In this document: positions 1-10,701 of the stretch, piece by piece
Numbering within the stretch: position 1 is the stretch's first letter
How the letters are laid out: every line of letters starts with the position of its first letter
Origin: Symbiopectobacterium purcellii
Lineage (GTDB): Bacteria; Pseudomonadota; Gammaproteobacteria; Enterobacterales; Enterobacteriaceae
Reading direction: 5' to 3'
NCBI RefSeq assembly: GCF_019797845.1
Contig: NZ_CP081864.1
Location: 1,364,001-1,428,000, forward strand
Length of the DNA stretch: 64,000 nt
Translations under genes and position numbers: made by a program
Notes under the pieces: model-generated
What the model was told of the DNA's origin: nothing
Databases searched by the model: none
What the model saw: the letters and a program-made list of their open reading frames with translations, nothing else

Positions 1-1139
1 AACATGGAAGACGGAATGCCCATCGCTTTCAAGATGATACCTGAGTAGAAATCCACGTTGGGGTAGAGTTTCTTCTCGATAAAATAGGGATCGTTGAGCG
101 CGATGTGTTCCAGCTCCATGGCCACTTCCAGCAGGTCATCTTTCATGCCCAGCTCTTTAAGCACTTCATGACAGGTTTCACGCATCACGGTGGCGCGTGG
201 GTCATAATTTTTATAGACCCGGTGGCCGAAGCCCATCAGACGGAACGAGTCGTTCTTGTCTTTGGCGCGTCTGACGAATTCAGGAATGTGTTCAACCGAG
301 TTGATCTCTTCCAGCATACGCAGACAGGCTTCGTTAGCACCGCCGTGTGCCGGTCCCCATAGCGACGCGATGCCCGCAGCGATACAGGCAAACGGGTTGG
401 CGCCGGAAGAACCTGCGGTACGCACCGTTGAGGTGGACGCGTTCTGTTCATGATCGGCATGCAGGATCAGGATGCGGTCCATTGCGCGTTCCAGTACCGG
501 ATTCACCACATACTCTTCACACGGCGTAGCAAACATCATATGCAGGAAATTGCCGGCATAGGACAGGTCGTTACGCGGGTAAACGAACGGCTGACCGAGG
601 GAGTATTTGTAACACATGGCGGCCACGGTCGGCATTTTGGACAGCAGGCGATACGCGGCAATTTCGCGGTGACGCTCAATGCTGATATCCAGTGAGTCGT
701 GGTAGAACGCTGCCAATGCACCGGTTACGCCGCACAACACCGCCATCGGGTGAGAGTCGCGACGGAAACCGTGGAACAGACGCGTAATCTGTTCGTGGAT
801 CATGGTGTGACGCGTTACCGTGGTTTTAAAGGTGTCAAACTGCTCCGACGTTGGCGCTTCGCCGAACAGCAGAATGTAGCAGACTTCCAGATAGGTGGAT
901 TTCTCCGCCAACTGGTCGATAGGGAAGCCGCGATGCAGCAGCACCCCTTTGTCACCGTCGATGTAGGTGATTTTGGATTCGCAAGACGCCGTGGAGGTAA
1001 ATCCCGGATCGAACGTGAAAAAGCCTTTGGAACCGAGGCTACGGATATCAATTTCATCTTGCCCAAGCGTGCCGGACAACACATCAAGCTCGATGGGCTC
1101 TTTACCATTTAGGGTAAGTGTCGCTTTCTTATCAGCCAT
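1..1139 (-). CDS. gltA: Citrate synthase (type II), 3' end cut off by window edge
   Basis: Condenses acetyl-CoA and oxaloacetate to citrate, the entry step of the TCA cycle, in the cytoplasm. The reading frame from the ATG at 1139 is open to the window edge and gives 379 of about 427 residues. It begins [18 protein letters not shown] and contains HADHEQNAS and the [10 protein letters not shown] segment that holds a catalytic histidine in this family. The last visible stretch includes NVDFYSG, which holds the catalytic aspartate. The gene is divergent from sdhCDAB, as in E. coli, across a shared regulatory region of about 650 bp. The hexameric, NADH-inhibited type II enzyme is expected from the family; the sequence alone does not show the allostery. 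Confidence 0.97.
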   Translation of the reverse strand, partial: MADKKATLTLNGKEPIELDVLSGTLGQDEIDIRSLGSKGFFTFDPGFTSTASCESKITYIDGDKGVLLHRGFPIDQLAEKSTYLEVCYILLFGEAPTSEQFDTFKTTVTRHTMIHEQITRLFHGFRRDSHPMAVLCGVTGALAAFYHDSLDISIERHREIAAYRLLSKMPTVAAMCYKYSLGQPFVYPRNDLSYAGNFLHMMFATPCEEYVVNPVLERAMDRILILHADHEQNASTSTVRTAGSSGANPFACIAAGIASLWGPAHGGANEACLRMLEEINSVEHIPEFVRRAKDKNDSFRLMGFGHRVYKNYDPRATVMRETCHEVLKELGMKDDLLEVAMELEHIALNDPYFIEKKLYPNVDFYSGIILKAMGIPSSM

Positions 1140-1791
1140 TTACAGTCTCCTTAGCGCTTTAATTTTAAAAATTTATCACCGAAGAAATACCGTTATGCCT
1201 GTACACCGAACGGAGAAACTCGGTCAAAACGCCGAGGTCTTGGCATTTGCACCTATCAGGATACAGCATCGGGCAGTGGCCGGGCTCACCACCCCATCAA
1301 AGGAAAACCGTGTTCTTCTGGTTAGTAGCGATTCTCTAAATTCTAGTCTACTCTAGTCATTAACATGACTTTATACGTGGAATTCGACTTTCCACTGTTA
1401 CACAAGTTATGTCACTTGGGGAAGCCTATCTTGAATTCTTTAACGGGCGACTTTCAGATTACAGCTCTATTTGTAATTTAATTGTTTAATACATGTCAAA
1501 TGAGTTGGTTAATTTTATATAAAATGTGAAATAAGTGATCTCACTCACTGTTTAGCCGAAATGTCACTAAACAATTTGTGGGCTAATTGTAATAAGATTG
1601 TGAAGTACTTATACTCGCGTCAGGTCTCCGGAACCCCCTGAAGTAGGAGCACCCAGCGTGAATAAGTCATGTGCCGTTTAACATGGGATGTTGACGTTAA
1701 GGCCAACGTATCACCCGGAAGCATGTGGCTGCATTCTTCGCGCTGTCTGACCTAGTTACAGGTCCGGAGGAACGAAAAATAATAAAGGTGT
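1140..1791. promoter_or_regulatory. Divergent gltA/sdhC control region
   Basis: This 652-bp stretch holds no convincing gene. It is AT-rich in the middle (about 1440-1620) and separates gltA from sdhC, so promoters for both must lie here. In E. coli the corresponding region binds CRP and ArcA; only one CRP-like site is readable here and it is listed separately. A GGAGG at about 1766 lies too far from the sdhC start to be its ribosome binding site; AAAGG just upstream of 1792 is nearer. Confidence 0.7.
1534..1549. promoter_or_regulatory. Candidate CRP site
   Basis: AGTGA-N6-TCACT matches the CRP core TGTGA-N6-TCACA at 8 of 10 positions and is a perfect inverted repeat. It lies about 245 bp upstream of sdhC and 395 bp upstream of gltA. 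CRP control of gltA and sdh is established in E. coli; occupancy of this site is inference. Confidence 0.35.
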
Positions 1792-2181
1792 GTGGGCAAA
1801 TCCGTGAAAAAACAAAGACCTGTCAATCTGGATCTGCAAACGGTCCAGTTTCCCGTAACTGCGATAGCCTCAATTCTTCACCGTGTCTCTGGCGTCATTA
1901 CCTTTGTGGCCGTCGGCATTCTGCTGTGGCTGCTCGGGCACTCTCTTGCTTCAGAAGAGGGATTTCTGTACGCCGCGGCCATTCTGGATAGCGTGATTGT
2001 TAAATTTATTCTGTGGGGCATCCTCACCTCGCTGGCCTACCACATTGTTGGCGGATTACGCCATCTGATGATGGACTTTGGCTTTCTGGAAGAAGATCTC
2101 GCGTCGGGAAATCGTTCCGCAAGGCTCTCTTTTATCATTACTGTCGTGCTTTCACTACTGGCTGGAGTCCTCGTATGGTAA
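1792..2181 (+). CDS. sdhC: Succinate dehydrogenase cytochrome b556 subunit
   Basis: One of two membrane anchors of complex II; helps bind haem b and ubiquinone in the inner membrane. The GTG start at 1792 gives 129 residues, the same as E. coli SdhC; a downstream GTG ([11 protein letters not shown]) would give a slightly shorter form. Three membrane segments are visible, and the [16 protein letters not shown] segment contains the expected haem-ligand histidine. First gene of sdhCDAB-sucABCD; its TAA overlaps the start of sdhD. Confidence 0.96.
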   Translation: MGKSVKKQRPVNLDLQTVQFPVTAIASILHRVSGVITFVAVGILLWLLGHSLASEEGFLYAAAILDSVIVKFILWGILTSLAYHIVGGLRHLMMDFGFLEEDLASGNRSARLSFIITVVLSLLAGVLVW

Positions 2182-2522
2182 GCAATGCTTCTGCATTAGG
2201 ACGTAATGGCGTTCACGATTGGCTGCTCATTCGCGCTTCTGCCATTGTTATCGTGCTCTACGTGATTTATCTCGTGGGGTTTATCGCGACGGCGGGGGAT
2301 ATCACCTATCCCGTTTGGCGCGGTTTCTTCGCGATGCCCCTCACCAAAGTGTTCACGCTGCTGACGCTGTTCGCCATCCAGGTTCACGCCTGGATAGGGA
2401 TGTGGCAAGTGCTGACTGACTACATTAAGCCGCTGGAGTTGCGTCTGATATTGCAACTCGCCATCGTGGTGGCGCTGCTGGTGTACGTTATTTATGGAAC
2501 CGTTGTGGTGTGGGGTGCGTGA
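2175..2522 (+). CDS. sdhD: Succinate dehydrogenase membrane anchor subunit
   Basis: Second hydrophobic anchor of complex II. It has 115 residues from [16 protein letters not shown], identical in length to E. coli SdhD, with three membrane helices and the [13 protein letters not shown] segment that carries the haem-ligand histidine and the quinone-site tyrosine. The ATG overlaps the sdhC stop by seven bases and its TGA shares one base with the sdhA ATG, which points to translational coupling. Confidence 0.97.
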   Translation: MVSNASALGRNGVHDWLLIRASAIVIVLYVIYLVGFIATAGDITYPVWRGFFAMPLTKVFTLLTLFAIQVHAWIGMWQVLTDYIKPLELRLILQLAIVVALLVYVIYGTVVVWGA

Positions 2523-4288
2523 TGAATTTACCAATTAGGCAATTTGATGCCGTTGTTGTCGGCGCAGGCGGCGCAGGTATGCGCGCTGCGTTACAAATCT
2601 CCCAAATGGGGCTCTCCTGTGCGCTGTTGTCCAAGGTGTTCCCGACGCGCTCGCACACCGTGTCTGCGCAAGGCGGTATTACTGTCGCGCTGGGCAATAC
2701 CCATGAAGATAACTGGGAATGGCACATGTACGATACCGTAAAAGGGTCGGACTATATTGGCGATCAGGATGCCATCGAATACATGTGTAAAACCGGCCCG
2801 GAAGCCATTCTGGAGCTCGAACATATGGGGCTGCCTTTCTCTCGTCTGGATAATGGTCGCATTTATCAACGTCCGTTCGGTGGGCAATCGAAGAATTTCG
2901 GCGGTGAGCAGGCGGCGCGTACCGCGGCGGCTGCAGACCGCACCGGCCACGCCCTGCTGCACACGCTTTATCAGCAAAACCTGAAAAATCACACCACTAT
3001 CTTCTCCGAGTGGTATGCGCTGGATCTGGTGAAGAATCAGGATGGTGCGGTGGTAGGTTGTACCGCAATCTGTATCGAAACCGGCGAAGTGGTTTATTTC
3101 AAAGCGGGTGCAACGATACTGGCAACCGGCGGTGCTGGCCGTATCTACCAATCCACGACTAACGCCTACATCAACACCGGCGACGGCGTCGGCATGGCGC
3201 TGCGCGCTGGTGTGCCCGTGCAGGATATGGAGATGTGGCAGTTCCACCCGACCGGGATCGCAGGCGCAGGCGTGCTGGTTACCGAAGGCTGCCGTGGTGA
3301 GGGGGGCTATCTGCTCAACAAGCACGGCGAACGTTTTATGGAGCGCTATGCGCCTAACGCCAAAGATCTGGCTGGCCGCGATGTTGTCGCGCGTTCCATC
3401 ATGATTGAAATCCGTGAAGGGCGTGGCTGTGATGGCCCATGGGGTCCCCACGCCAAGCTGAAACTCGATCACTTGGGTAAAGATGTGCTGGAATCGCGTC
3501 TGCCGGGCATTCTGGAACTGTCGCGCACCTTTGCGCATGTCGATCCAGTCAAAGAACCGATCCCGGTCATCCCCACCTGCCACTATATGATGGGGGGCAT
3601 TCCCACCAAAGTAAGCGGTCAGGCGTTGACGGTTAATGAAAAGGGCGAAGATGTGGTAGTGCCGGGCCTGTTCGCCGTCGGTGAAATTGCCTGCGTTTCC
3701 GTGCACGGCGCTAACCGTCTGGGCGGTAACTCGCTGCTCGATCTGGTGGTGTTTGGCCGTTCTGCGGGCATGCATTTACAAGAATCACTGCAAGAGCAGG
3801 GTGAACTGCGTGATGCCAGCGACAGTGACGTTGAGGCGGCGCTGGAGCGACTGAATCGTTGGAACAACAACCGTACTGGCGAAGATCCGGTAGAAATCCG
3901 TAAGGCATTGCAATCCTGCATGCAGAACAACTTCTCGGTATTCCGTGAAGGAGATGCAATGGCGAAAGGGTTGGAAGAGCTGAAGGTGATTCGCGAGCGT
4001 CTGAAAAATGCACGCCTTGACGACACCTCTACGGAGTTCAATACCCAGCGCATTGAGTGCCTCGAACTGGACAACCTGATGGAAACGGCCTATGCCACGG
4101 CTGTCTCAGCCAATTATCGCACTGAAAGCCGTGGGGCGCACAGCCGCTTCGACTATCCGGATCGCGATGATGAAAACTGGTTATGTCATTCGTTGTATTT
4201 GCCGCAACACGAGAGCATGACGCGCCGTGAGGTGAACATGCAGCCTAAATTACGTCCGGCGTTTCCGCCGAAAATACGTACTTATTAA
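2522..4288 (+). CDS. sdhA: Succinate dehydrogenase flavoprotein subunit
   Basis: Oxidises succinate to fumarate on a covalently bound FAD and passes electrons to SdhB. The start is [14 protein letters not shown] at 2522 (588 residues, as in E. coli), not the upstream in-frame ATG at 2510, which lies inside sdhD. Visible features are the dinucleotide-binding [11 protein letters not shown] near the N-terminus, SHTVSAQGG with the FAD-attachment histidine near residue 45, HPTGIAGAG, and the C-terminal [11 protein letters not shown]. The gene overlaps sdhD by one base. Confidence 0.98.
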   Translation: MNLPIRQFDAVVVGAGGAGMRAALQISQMGLSCALLSKVFPTRSHTVSAQGGITVALGNTHEDNWEWHMYDTVKGSDYIGDQDAIEYMCKTGPEAILELEHMGLPFSRLDNGRIYQRPFGGQSKNFGGEQAARTAAAADRTGHALLHTLYQQNLKNHTTIFSEWYALDLVKNQDGAVVGCTAICIETGEVVYFKAGATILATGGAGRIYQSTTNAYINTGDGVGMALRAGVPVQDMEMWQFHPTGIAGAGVLVTEGCRGEGGYLLNKHGERFMERYAPNAKDLAGRDVVARSIMIEIREGRGCDGPWGPHAKLKLDHLGKDVLESRLPGILELSRTFAHVDPVKEPIPVIPTCHYMMGGIPTKVSGQALTVNEKGEDVVVPGLFAVGEIACVSVHGANRLGGNSLLDLVVFGRSAGMHLQESLQEQGELRDASDSDVEAALERLNRWNNNRTGEDPVEIRKALQSCMQNNFSVFREGDAMAKGLEELKVIRERLKNARLDDTSTEFNTQRIECLELDNLMETAYATAVSANYRTESRGAHSRFDYPDRDDENWLCHSLYLPQHESMTRREVNMQPKLRPAFPPKIRTY

Positions 4289-4306
4289 TGTCGCGGAGAT
4301 GGCACG

Positions 4307-5023
4307 ATGAAACTTGAATTTTCAATTTATCGCTACAACCCGGATGTTGATGACGCACCGCACATGCAGGATTACACCCTGGAGGCGGAGGAAGGGCGCG
4401 ACATGATGCTGCTTGACGCGCTGATCCAACTGAAAGAGCAAGATCCTACGCTGGCGTTCCGCCGCTCTTGCCGTGAAGGGGTATGTGGCTCTGACGGCCT
4501 TAACATGAACGGCAAAAACGGGCTGGCTTGCATTACGCCAGTCTCGGTGCTGCAACGGGCCAAAGGTAAAATCGTTATCCGTCCGCTGCCGGGATTACCG
4601 GTAATCCGTGATTTGGTGGTGGACATGGGACAGTTCTATGCCCAATATGAGAAAATAAAGCCTTACTTGTTGAATAATGGGCAGAATCCACCCGCACGTG
4701 AACATTTGCAGTCGCCGGACCAGCGTGCCAAGTTGGATGGATTGTATGAGTGCATCATGTGCGCCTGCTGTTCCACGTCTTGCCCGTCGTTCTGGTGGAA
4801 CCCGGATAAGTTTGTGGGCCCGGCAGGGCTGCTGGCGGCTTACCGTTTCCTGATCGACAGCCGTGATACGGAAACCAAGCCGCGCCTGGATGCGCTGGAT
4901 GATGCATTCAGTGTATTCCGCTGCCACAGCATCATGAACTGCGTTAATGTCTGCCCGAAAGGACTCAACCCAACGCGGGCGATTGGTCACATTAAATCGA
5001 TGTTGTTGCAACGCGGTGCCTAA
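4307..5023 (+). CDS. sdhB: Succinate dehydrogenase iron-sulfur subunit
   Basis: Carries electrons from FAD to quinone. It has 238 residues. The three cluster motifs are readable in order: CREGVCGSDG with a later C for [2Fe-2S] (about residues 55-75), CIMCACCSTSCPS for [4Fe-4S] (about 149-161) and CHSIMNCVNVCPKGLNP for [3Fe-4S] (about 206-222). It lies 18 bp after sdhA. The next gene, sucA, is 312 bp away across a hairpin-rich spacer. Confidence 0.98.
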   Translation: MKLEFSIYRYNPDVDDAPHMQDYTLEAEEGRDMMLLDALIQLKEQDPTLAFRRSCREGVCGSDGLNMNGKNGLACITPVSVLQRAKGKIVIRPLPGLPVIRDLVVDMGQFYAQYEKIKPYLLNNGQNPPAREHLQSPDQRAKLDGLYECIMCACCSTSCPSFWWNPDKFVGPAGLLAAYRFLIDSRDTETKPRLDALDDAFSVFRCHSIMNCVNVCPKGLNPTRAIGHIKSMLLQRGA

Positions 5024-5124
5024 GGCACACCGCGAAACGGCGTAAGCGCCGCCGCGCAGAGAAATTACGGCGCGGCGCAGAGGTAAAACTGCCGTATTGT
5101 GCAGTGGTAAGACGTAACATGATT

Positions 5125-5150
5125 ATCCCCCCGGCTCACGGCGGGGGGAT
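5125..5150. other. GC-rich stem-loop in sdhB-sucA spacer
   Basis: ATCCCCCCG (5125-5133) pairs with CGGGGGGAT (5142-5150), a 9-bp perfect stem with an 8-nt loop. No T-run follows, so it does not look like a simple Rho-independent terminator. It probably stabilises or marks a processing point in the sdh-suc transcript. Confidence 0.6.
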
Positions 5151-5154
5151 GATA

Positions 5155-5205
5155 GGAAACCTTTAAAAACGGGCTTGTGCGCCAAACCGGTTTTTAAAGG
5201 TTCCT
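5155..5205. other. Long hairpin in sdhB-sucA spacer
   Basis: AACCTTTAAAAAC (5158-5170) pairs with GTTTTTAAAGGTT (5190-5202); flanking GG/CC bases extend the stem with a one-base bulge. It follows the GC-rich stem directly and sits 130 bp upstream of the sucA start. The rest of the spacer (5024-5335) holds no gene I can support. Confidence 0.6.
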
Positions 5206-5335
5206 TAAAGGGGAAGGACACCCTGGCCCTGCGTCTCTGACAGGGAAATGAACCGTTTACGGTGCCTGGTTTTTTTACGGCACAGGACATGTTAACCACG
5301 GCGAAAACCGAAGCTTATTAGCTTAAGGGATCACA

Positions 5336-8143
5336 ATGCAGAACGGCGCAATGAAGGCCTGGCTGGATTCCTCCTATCTGGCGGGCGCGAACCAGTCCTA
5401 CATAGAACAGCTCTATGAAGATTTTTTAACCGATCCGGATTCTATCGATCTTAGCTGGCGGTCTATCTTCCAGCAGTTGCCTACGGCGGGGGTCAAACCC
5501 GATCAACTGCATTCCAAAACGCGCGACTATTTCCGCCGTCTGGCGAAAGATGCCTCGCGCTTTAGCTCCTCTGTGACCGACCCTGACATTGACGCCAAGC
5601 AGGTCAAAGTATTGCAGCTGATAAACGCGTTTCGTTTCCGTGGACATCAGCAGGCCAAGCTGGACCCGATCGATTTACGTCCGCAAGCCCCGGTTGCAGA
5701 ACTGGATTTGGCTTACCACAACCTGACGGCAGATGACCTTCAGGACACTTATAACGTGGGCTCTTTCGCCATTGGCAAAGAGACCATGAAGCTCGGTGAA
5801 TTGTATGACGCCTTGAAGCGCACCTACTGCGGTTCTATTGGCGCTGAATACATGCATATCACCAGCACCGATGAGAAACGCTGGATTCAGCAGCGTATTG
5901 AATCCATTACCGGTCAGCCTTCTTTCAGTTTGGAAGAGAAGCATCGCTTCCTGAAAGAGCTGACGGCGGCGGAAGGGCTGGAGCGCTATTTAGGGGCCAA
6001 ATACCCGGGTGCTAAGCGCTTCTCGCTGGAAGGTGGCGATGCGCTGGTGCCGATGCTCAAAGAGATGATCCGCCATGCGGGCAACAACGGCACGCGTGAA
6101 GTGGTGCTGGGCATGGCGCACCGTGGCCGCCTTAACGTGCTGGTTAACGTGCTGGGGAAAAAACCGCAGGATTTGTTCGACGAATTTGCCGGTAAGCATA
6201 AAGAGCATCTCGGCACCGGTGATGTGAAATACCATCAGGGCTTTTCGTCTGAATTTGCCACCGAAGGCGGTCTGGTGCATCTGGCACTGGCGTTTAACCC
6301 TTCGCACCTTGAGATTGTCAGCCCGGTGGTGACCGGTTCAGTGCGCGCTCGCCTCGATCGTCTCAGCAGTGAGAGCGGTCCGCGCGTGTTGCCAGTGACG
6401 ATTCACGGTGATGCGGCCATCAGTGGGCAGGGCGTGGTTCAGGAACTGCTGAATATGTCCACCGTGCGTGGCTATGAAGTGGGCGGTACGTTGCGTATCG
6501 TTATCAACAACCGCATTGGTTTTACCACCTCTAACCCGCTGGATATTCGTTCCACGGAATATTGCACCGACATTGGCAAAATGGTGCAGGCGCCGATTTT
6601 CCACGTCAACGCTGACGATCCGGAAGCGGTCGCCTATGTGACGCGTCTGGCGTTGGATTTCCGCAATGAATTCAAACGCGATGTGTTTATCGATCTGATT
6701 TGCTACCGTCGTCATGGGCACAACGAAGCGGATGAACCAAGTGCTACGCAGCCGATGATGTACCAGAAGATCAAAAAACACCCAACGCCGCGCAAGGTGT
6801 ATGCCGATCGTCTGGAACTGGAAAAAAACATCACGCTGGAAGATGCCACCGAGCAGGTTAACCTGTATCGCGATGCGCTGGACGCGGGCGAATGCGTGGT
6901 GGAAGAGTGGCGTGAAATGGACATGCAATCCTTCACCTGGACGCCTTACCTGAACCACGAGTGGGATGAGCCGTATCCGCACAAGGTGGAGATGAAACGC
7001 CTGCAAGAATTGGCAAAGCGCATCAGTGAAGTGCCGGAAGCCATTGAAATGCATCCGCGTGTTGTCAAAGTGTACGCTGACCGTGCTGAAATGGCGCTGG
7101 GTAACAAGCCCTTTGATTGGGGCGGCGCGGAAACGCTGGCCTACGCTACGTTGGTGGATGACGGCATTCCTATTCGTATATCCGGTGAAGACAGCGGCCG
7201 TGGTACGTTCTTCCACCGCCATGCCGTGGTGCATAACCAAAAGAATGGCTCAAGCTATACGCCGCTGGAACATGTGCATAACGCGCAGGGTACGTTTAAC
7301 GTCTGGGACTCCGTGTTGTCTGAAGAGGCGATCCTGGCGTTTGAATACGGATACGCCACGGCAGAGCCGCGCACGCTGACCATTTGGGAAGCGCAGTTCG
7401 GTGACTTTGCCAACGGTGCGCAAGTGGTGATCGATCAGTTCATCAGCTCCGGTGAACAGAAGTGGGGACGCATGTGCGGCCTGGTGATGCTGCTGCCGCA
7501 CGGCTATGAAGGTCAAGGCCCAGAGCACTCTTCTGCGCGTCTTGAGCGCTACCTGCAATTGTGTGCTGAGCAAAACATGCAGGTGTGCATTCCGTCGACG
7601 CCAGCGCAGGTTTACCATATGTTACGTCGCCAGGCGCTGCGCGGTATGCGGCGTCCGCTGGTGGTGATGTCACCGAAATCGCTGTTGCGTCATCCGCTGG
7701 CGATTTCCTCCCTGGAAGAGTTGGCAAACGGTGCGTTCCAGCCAGCTATTGGTGAAATTGACGAACTTGATCCGCAAGGAGTGAAGCGCGTCGTGCTCTG
7801 TTCCGGCAAGGTCTACTATGATTTATTGGAACAGCGTCGTAAGAATGAACAGAACAACGTGGCGATTGTGCGCATCGAGCAACTCTACCCGTTCCCGCAG
7901 CAGGCGGTACAGGCGGCGTTAGCGCCGTTTGCGCACGTGAATGATTTTGTCTGGTGTCAGGAAGAGCCGCTCAATCAGGGGGCATGGTATTGCAGCCAGC
8001 ACCATTTCCGCGAAGTGATTCCCTTTGGAGCGTCTTTGCGTTACGCCGGACGCCCGGCCTCCGCCTCTCCGGCGGTCGGTTATATGTCTGTGCACCAGAA
8101 ACAACAGCAAGATCTGGTTAACGACGCGCTGAACGTTGATTAA
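5336..8143 (+). CDS. sucA: 2-oxoglutarate dehydrogenase E1 component
   Basis: Thiamine-diphosphate-dependent decarboxylase of the 2-oxoglutarate dehydrogenase complex. It has 935 residues (933 in E. coli) from MQNGAMKAWLDSSYL. The region GMAHRGRLNVLVNVLGKKP, the segment ITIHGDAA-like VTIHGDAAISGQG with the metal/TPP site, and CYRRHGHNEADEPS are all present, as is the C-terminal transketolase-like half (GRGTFFHRHAV, LPHGYEGQGPEHSSAR). The 15-bp gap to sucB indicates one operon. Confidence 0.98.
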   Translation: MQNGAMKAWLDSSYLAGANQSYIEQLYEDFLTDPDSIDLSWRSIFQQLPTAGVKPDQLHSKTRDYFRRLAKDASRFSSSVTDPDIDAKQVKVLQLINAFRFRGHQQAKLDPIDLRPQAPVAELDLAYHNLTADDLQDTYNVGSFAIGKETMKLGELYDALKRTYCGSIGAEYMHITSTDEKRWIQQRIESITGQPSFSLEEKHRFLKELTAAEGLERYLGAKYPGAKRFSLEGGDALVPMLKEMIRHAGNNGTREVVLGMAHRGRLNVLVNVLGKKPQDLFDEFAGKHKEHLGTGDVKYHQGFSSEFATEGGLVHLALAFNPSHLEIVSPVVTGSVRARLDRLSSESGPRVLPVTIHGDAAISGQGVVQELLNMSTVRGYEVGGTLRIVINNRIGFTTSNPLDIRSTEYCTDIGKMVQAPIFHVNADDPEAVAYVTRLALDFRNEFKRDVFIDLICYRRHGHNEADEPSATQPMMYQKIKKHPTPRKVYADRLELEKNITLEDATEQVNLYRDALDAGECVVEEWREMDMQSFTWTPYLNHEWDEPYPHKVEMKRLQELAKRISEVPEAIEMHPRVVKVYADRAEMALGNKPFDWGGAETLAYATLVDDGIPIRISGEDSGRGTFFHRHAVVHNQKNGSSYTPLEHVHNAQGTFNVWDSVLSEEAILAFEYGYATAEPRTLTIWEAQFGDFANGAQVVIDQFISSGEQKWGRMCGLVMLLPHGYEGQGPEHSSARLERYLQLCAEQNMQVCIPSTPAQVYHMLRRQALRGMRRPLVVMSPKSLLRHPLAISSLEELANGAFQPAIGEIDELDPQGVKRVVLCSGKVYYDLLEQRRKNEQNNVAIVRIEQLYPFPQQAVQAALAPFAHVNDFVWCQEEPLNQGAWYCSQHHFREVIPFGASLRYAGRPASASPAVGYMSVHQKQQQDLVNDALNVD

Positions 8144-8158
8144 ATAAAAGGATAGATA

Positions 8159-9379
8159 ATGAGTAGCGTAGATATTCTTGTCCCTGACCTTCCCGAATCG
8201 GTAGCCGATGCTTCCGTGGCGACCTGGCACAAAAAGCCGGGTGACAGCGTCCAGCGTGATGAAGTGCTGGTCGAGATTGAAACCGATAAAGTGGTGCTGG
8301 AAGTGCCTGCGCCAGAAGCGGGCGTGCTGGATGCCGTGCTGGAAAGCGAGGGTGCTACGGTGACATCACGCCAAATCCTCGGTCGCTTGCGCCGTGGCGA
8401 CAGCTCCGGTAAAGAAACCAGCGAAAAAGCGCAGAACAAAGAGTCTACGCCTGCCCAGCGCCATACCGCTGGGTTGACCGAAGAGAACAGCGACGCGCTT
8501 AGCCCGGCGATTCGTCGTCTGATCGGTGAGCACGGTTTGGATGCGGCTGCGATTAAAGGCAGTGGCGTCGGTGGCCGTATCACGCGTGAAGATGTTGAAA
8601 AGCATCTGGCGGCACAGGCTGCCAGCGGCAGCGACAAAAAAGCGGCAAAAGTAGCAGAAGCAGCACCAGCGCTGGCCCATCGCAGTGAGAAACGCGTGCC
8701 AATGACGCGTCTGCGTAAGCGTGTTGCTGAGCGCCTGCTCGAAGCGAAAAACAGTACCGCCATGTTGACCACCTTTAACGAAGTCAACATGCAGCCGATC
8801 ATGAACTTGCGCCAGCAGTACGGTGATGCGTTTGAGAAACGTCACGGTGTGCGCCTGGGCTTTATGTCGTTCTACATCAAAGCCGTGGTGGAAGCGCTGA
8901 AACGCTATCCTGAGGTGAACGCCTCCATCGACGGCGAAGATGTGGTGTACCACAACTATTTCGATGTCAGTATCGCGGTCTCCACGCCTCGCGGTCTGGT
9001 TACGCCAGTGCTGCGCGATGTCGATGCGCTGGGCATGGCTGACGTTGAGAAGAAAATCAAAGATCTCGCAGTAAAAGGGCGCGACGGTAAGTTGACGGTA
9101 GAAGAACTGACCGGCGGTAATTTCACCATTACCAACGGTGGCGTGTTCGGCTCCCTGATGTCCACCCCCATCATCAACCCGCCACAGAGTGCGATTCTCG
9201 GCATGCATGCCATCAAAGACAGACCGATGGCCGTGGAGGGGCAGGTGGTGATTCTGCCAATGATGTATCTGGCGCTTTCTTACGATCACCGGTTGATCGA
9301 TGGTCGTGAATCCGTGGGCTTTTTGGTCACGGTAAAAGAGATGCTGGAAGATCCAACACGCCTGCTGCTGGATGTATAG
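8159..9379 (+). CDS. sucB: Dihydrolipoyl succinyltransferase (E2)
   Basis: Core of the 2-oxoglutarate dehydrogenase complex; transfers succinyl groups to CoA. It has 406 residues. The N-terminal lipoyl domain has the lipoylated lysine in [11 protein letters not shown] (residue 44). It is followed by an Ala/Lys-rich linker, the E1/E3-binding domain ([14 protein letters not shown]...[15 protein letters not shown]), and the catalytic domain ending with the active-site [11 protein letters not shown] (HxxxD). The E3 subunit (lpd) is not in the window. Confidence 0.98.
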   Translation: MSSVDILVPDLPESVADASVATWHKKPGDSVQRDEVLVEIETDKVVLEVPAPEAGVLDAVLESEGATVTSRQILGRLRRGDSSGKETSEKAQNKESTPAQRHTAGLTEENSDALSPAIRRLIGEHGLDAAAIKGSGVGGRITREDVEKHLAAQAASGSDKKAAKVAEAAPALAHRSEKRVPMTRLRKRVAERLLEAKNSTAMLTTFNEVNMQPIMNLRQQYGDAFEKRHGVRLGFMSFYIKAVVEALKRYPEVNASIDGEDVVYHNYFDVSIAVSTPRGLVTPVLRDVDALGMADVEKKIKDLAVKGRDGKLTVEELTGGNFTITNGGVFGSLMSTPIINPPQSAILGMHAIKDRPMAVEGQVVILPMMYLALSYDHRLIDGRESVGFLVTVKEMLEDPTRLLLDV

Positions 9380-9393
9380 CGCGTGATGGCGTA

Positions 9394-9421
9394 GACCGCC
9401 GCCGCCTGCCGAGCGGCGGTC
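9394..9421. other. Stem-loop between sucB and sucC
   Basis: GACCGCCGC (9394-9402) and GCGGCGGTC (9413-9421) form a perfect 9-bp stem with a 10-nt loop. There is no T-run, so read-through into sucC is expected; it resembles a REP-type palindrome or an mRNA stabiliser. Confidence 0.55.
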
Positions 9422-9534
9422 ATACGGTAACGGTATTGGTTTACTTTGTGCTATGCAGCCGTCCTTGGCGGCGTTATCCAATAATATCAATAAAGTCATG
9501 CGACTTATCTTCAAACCGAGATGGATAGAACATC

Positions 9535-10701
9535 ATGAATTTACATGAATATCAGGCAAAACAGCTCTTTGCTCGATATGGCCTGCCGGCGCCGACCGGT
9601 TATGCCTGCACCACGCCGCGCGAAGCAGAAGAGGCCGCCTCGAAAATTGGTGCCGGTCCGTGGGTAGTGAAATGTCAGGTGCATGCGGGTGGCCGCGGTA
9701 AAGCGGGCGGCGTAAAAGTGGTGAGCAGCAAAGAAGATATTCGCGCGTTTGCGGAAAATTGGTTGGGCAAACGTTTGTTGACCTATCAAACGGATGCGCA
9801 AGGTCAACCTGTGCATCAGATTCTGGTGGAAGCTGCAACTGACATCGATCAAGAACTCTACCTCGGTGCCGTGGTCGATCGCGCTACGCGTCGTGTGGTG
9901 TTTATGGCCTCGACTGAAGGCGGCGTGGAAATTGAAAAAGTGGCGGAAGAGACGCCGGAGCTGATTCATAAAGCCGCGCTCGACCCGCTGACCGGTCCGC
10001 AGCCTTATCAGGGGCGTGAGTTGGCCTTTAAACTGGGGCTGAGCGGCAAGCAAGTGGCGCAGTTCACCAAGATTTTCATGGGACTGGCGACTCTGTTCCT
10101 GGAACGCGATCTGGCACTGGTGGAGATTAACCCGCTGGTGATCACCAAGCAGGGCGATCTGGTCTGTCTGGACGGTAAACTTGGCGCGGATGGCAATGCG
10201 CTGTTCCGCCAGCCGGAACTGCGCGAAATGCGCGATCCAAGCCAGGAAGATTCCCGCGAAGCGCATGCTGCGCAGTGGGAACTGAACTATGTGGCACTCG
10301 ATGGCAACATTGGTTGTATGGTGAATGGTGCGGGTCTTGCCATGGGCACCATGGATATCGTCAAGTTGCACGGCGGCGCGCCGGCCAACTTTCTGGATGT
10401 GGGCGGCGGTGCAACCAAAGAGCGTGTGACCGAAGCCTTTAAAATCATTCTCTCCGACGACAACGTGAAAGCGGTACTGGTCAATATCTTTGGCGGTATC
10501 GTGCGCTGTGATCTGATCGCTGACGGCATCATCGGTGCGGTAGCCGAAGTGGGCGTTAACGTACCTGTGGTGGTGCGCCTGGAAGGAAACAACGCGGAAC
10601 TGGGTGCCAAGCAACTGGCAGACAGCGGCCTGAATATCATTGCCGCCACCAGTTTGACAGATGCAGCTCAGCAGGTTGTGAAGGCAGCGGAGGGTAAATA
10701 A
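9535..10701 (+). CDS. sucC: Succinyl-CoA synthetase beta subunit
   Basis: With SucD it makes succinate, CoA and ATP from succinyl-CoA. It has 388 residues, the standard length. The N-terminal ATP-grasp domain ([34 protein letters not shown]) and the C-terminal CoA-ligase domain ([33 protein letters not shown]) are readable. Its TAA overlaps the ATG of sucD by one base. Confidence 0.98.
   Translation: MNLHEYQAKQLFARYGLPAPTGYACTTPREAEEAASKIGAGPWVVKCQVHAGGRGKAGGVKVVSSKEDIRAFAENWLGKRLLTYQTDAQGQPVHQILVEAATDIDQELYLGAVVDRATRRVVFMASTEGGVEIEKVAEETPELIHKAALDPLTGPQPYQGRELAFKLGLSGKQVAQFTKIFMGLATLFLERDLALVEINPLVITKQGDLVCLDGKLGADGNALFRQPELREMRDPSQEDSREAHAAQWELNYVALDGNIGCMVNGAGLAMGTMDIVKLHGGAPANFLDVGGGATKERVTEAFKIILSDDNVKAVLVNIFGGIVRCDLIADGIIGAVAEVGVNVPVVVRLEGNNAELGAKQLADSGLNIIAATSLTDAAQQVVKAAEGK

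Noticed and set aside
2591..3775. Long minus-strand frame opposite sdhA
   Set aside because: It is a shadow of the strongly biased sdhA codons; the peptide has no recognisable domain and no ribosome site.
8366..9514. Long minus-strand frame opposite sucB
   Set aside because: It is a shadow of sucB and matches no known family.
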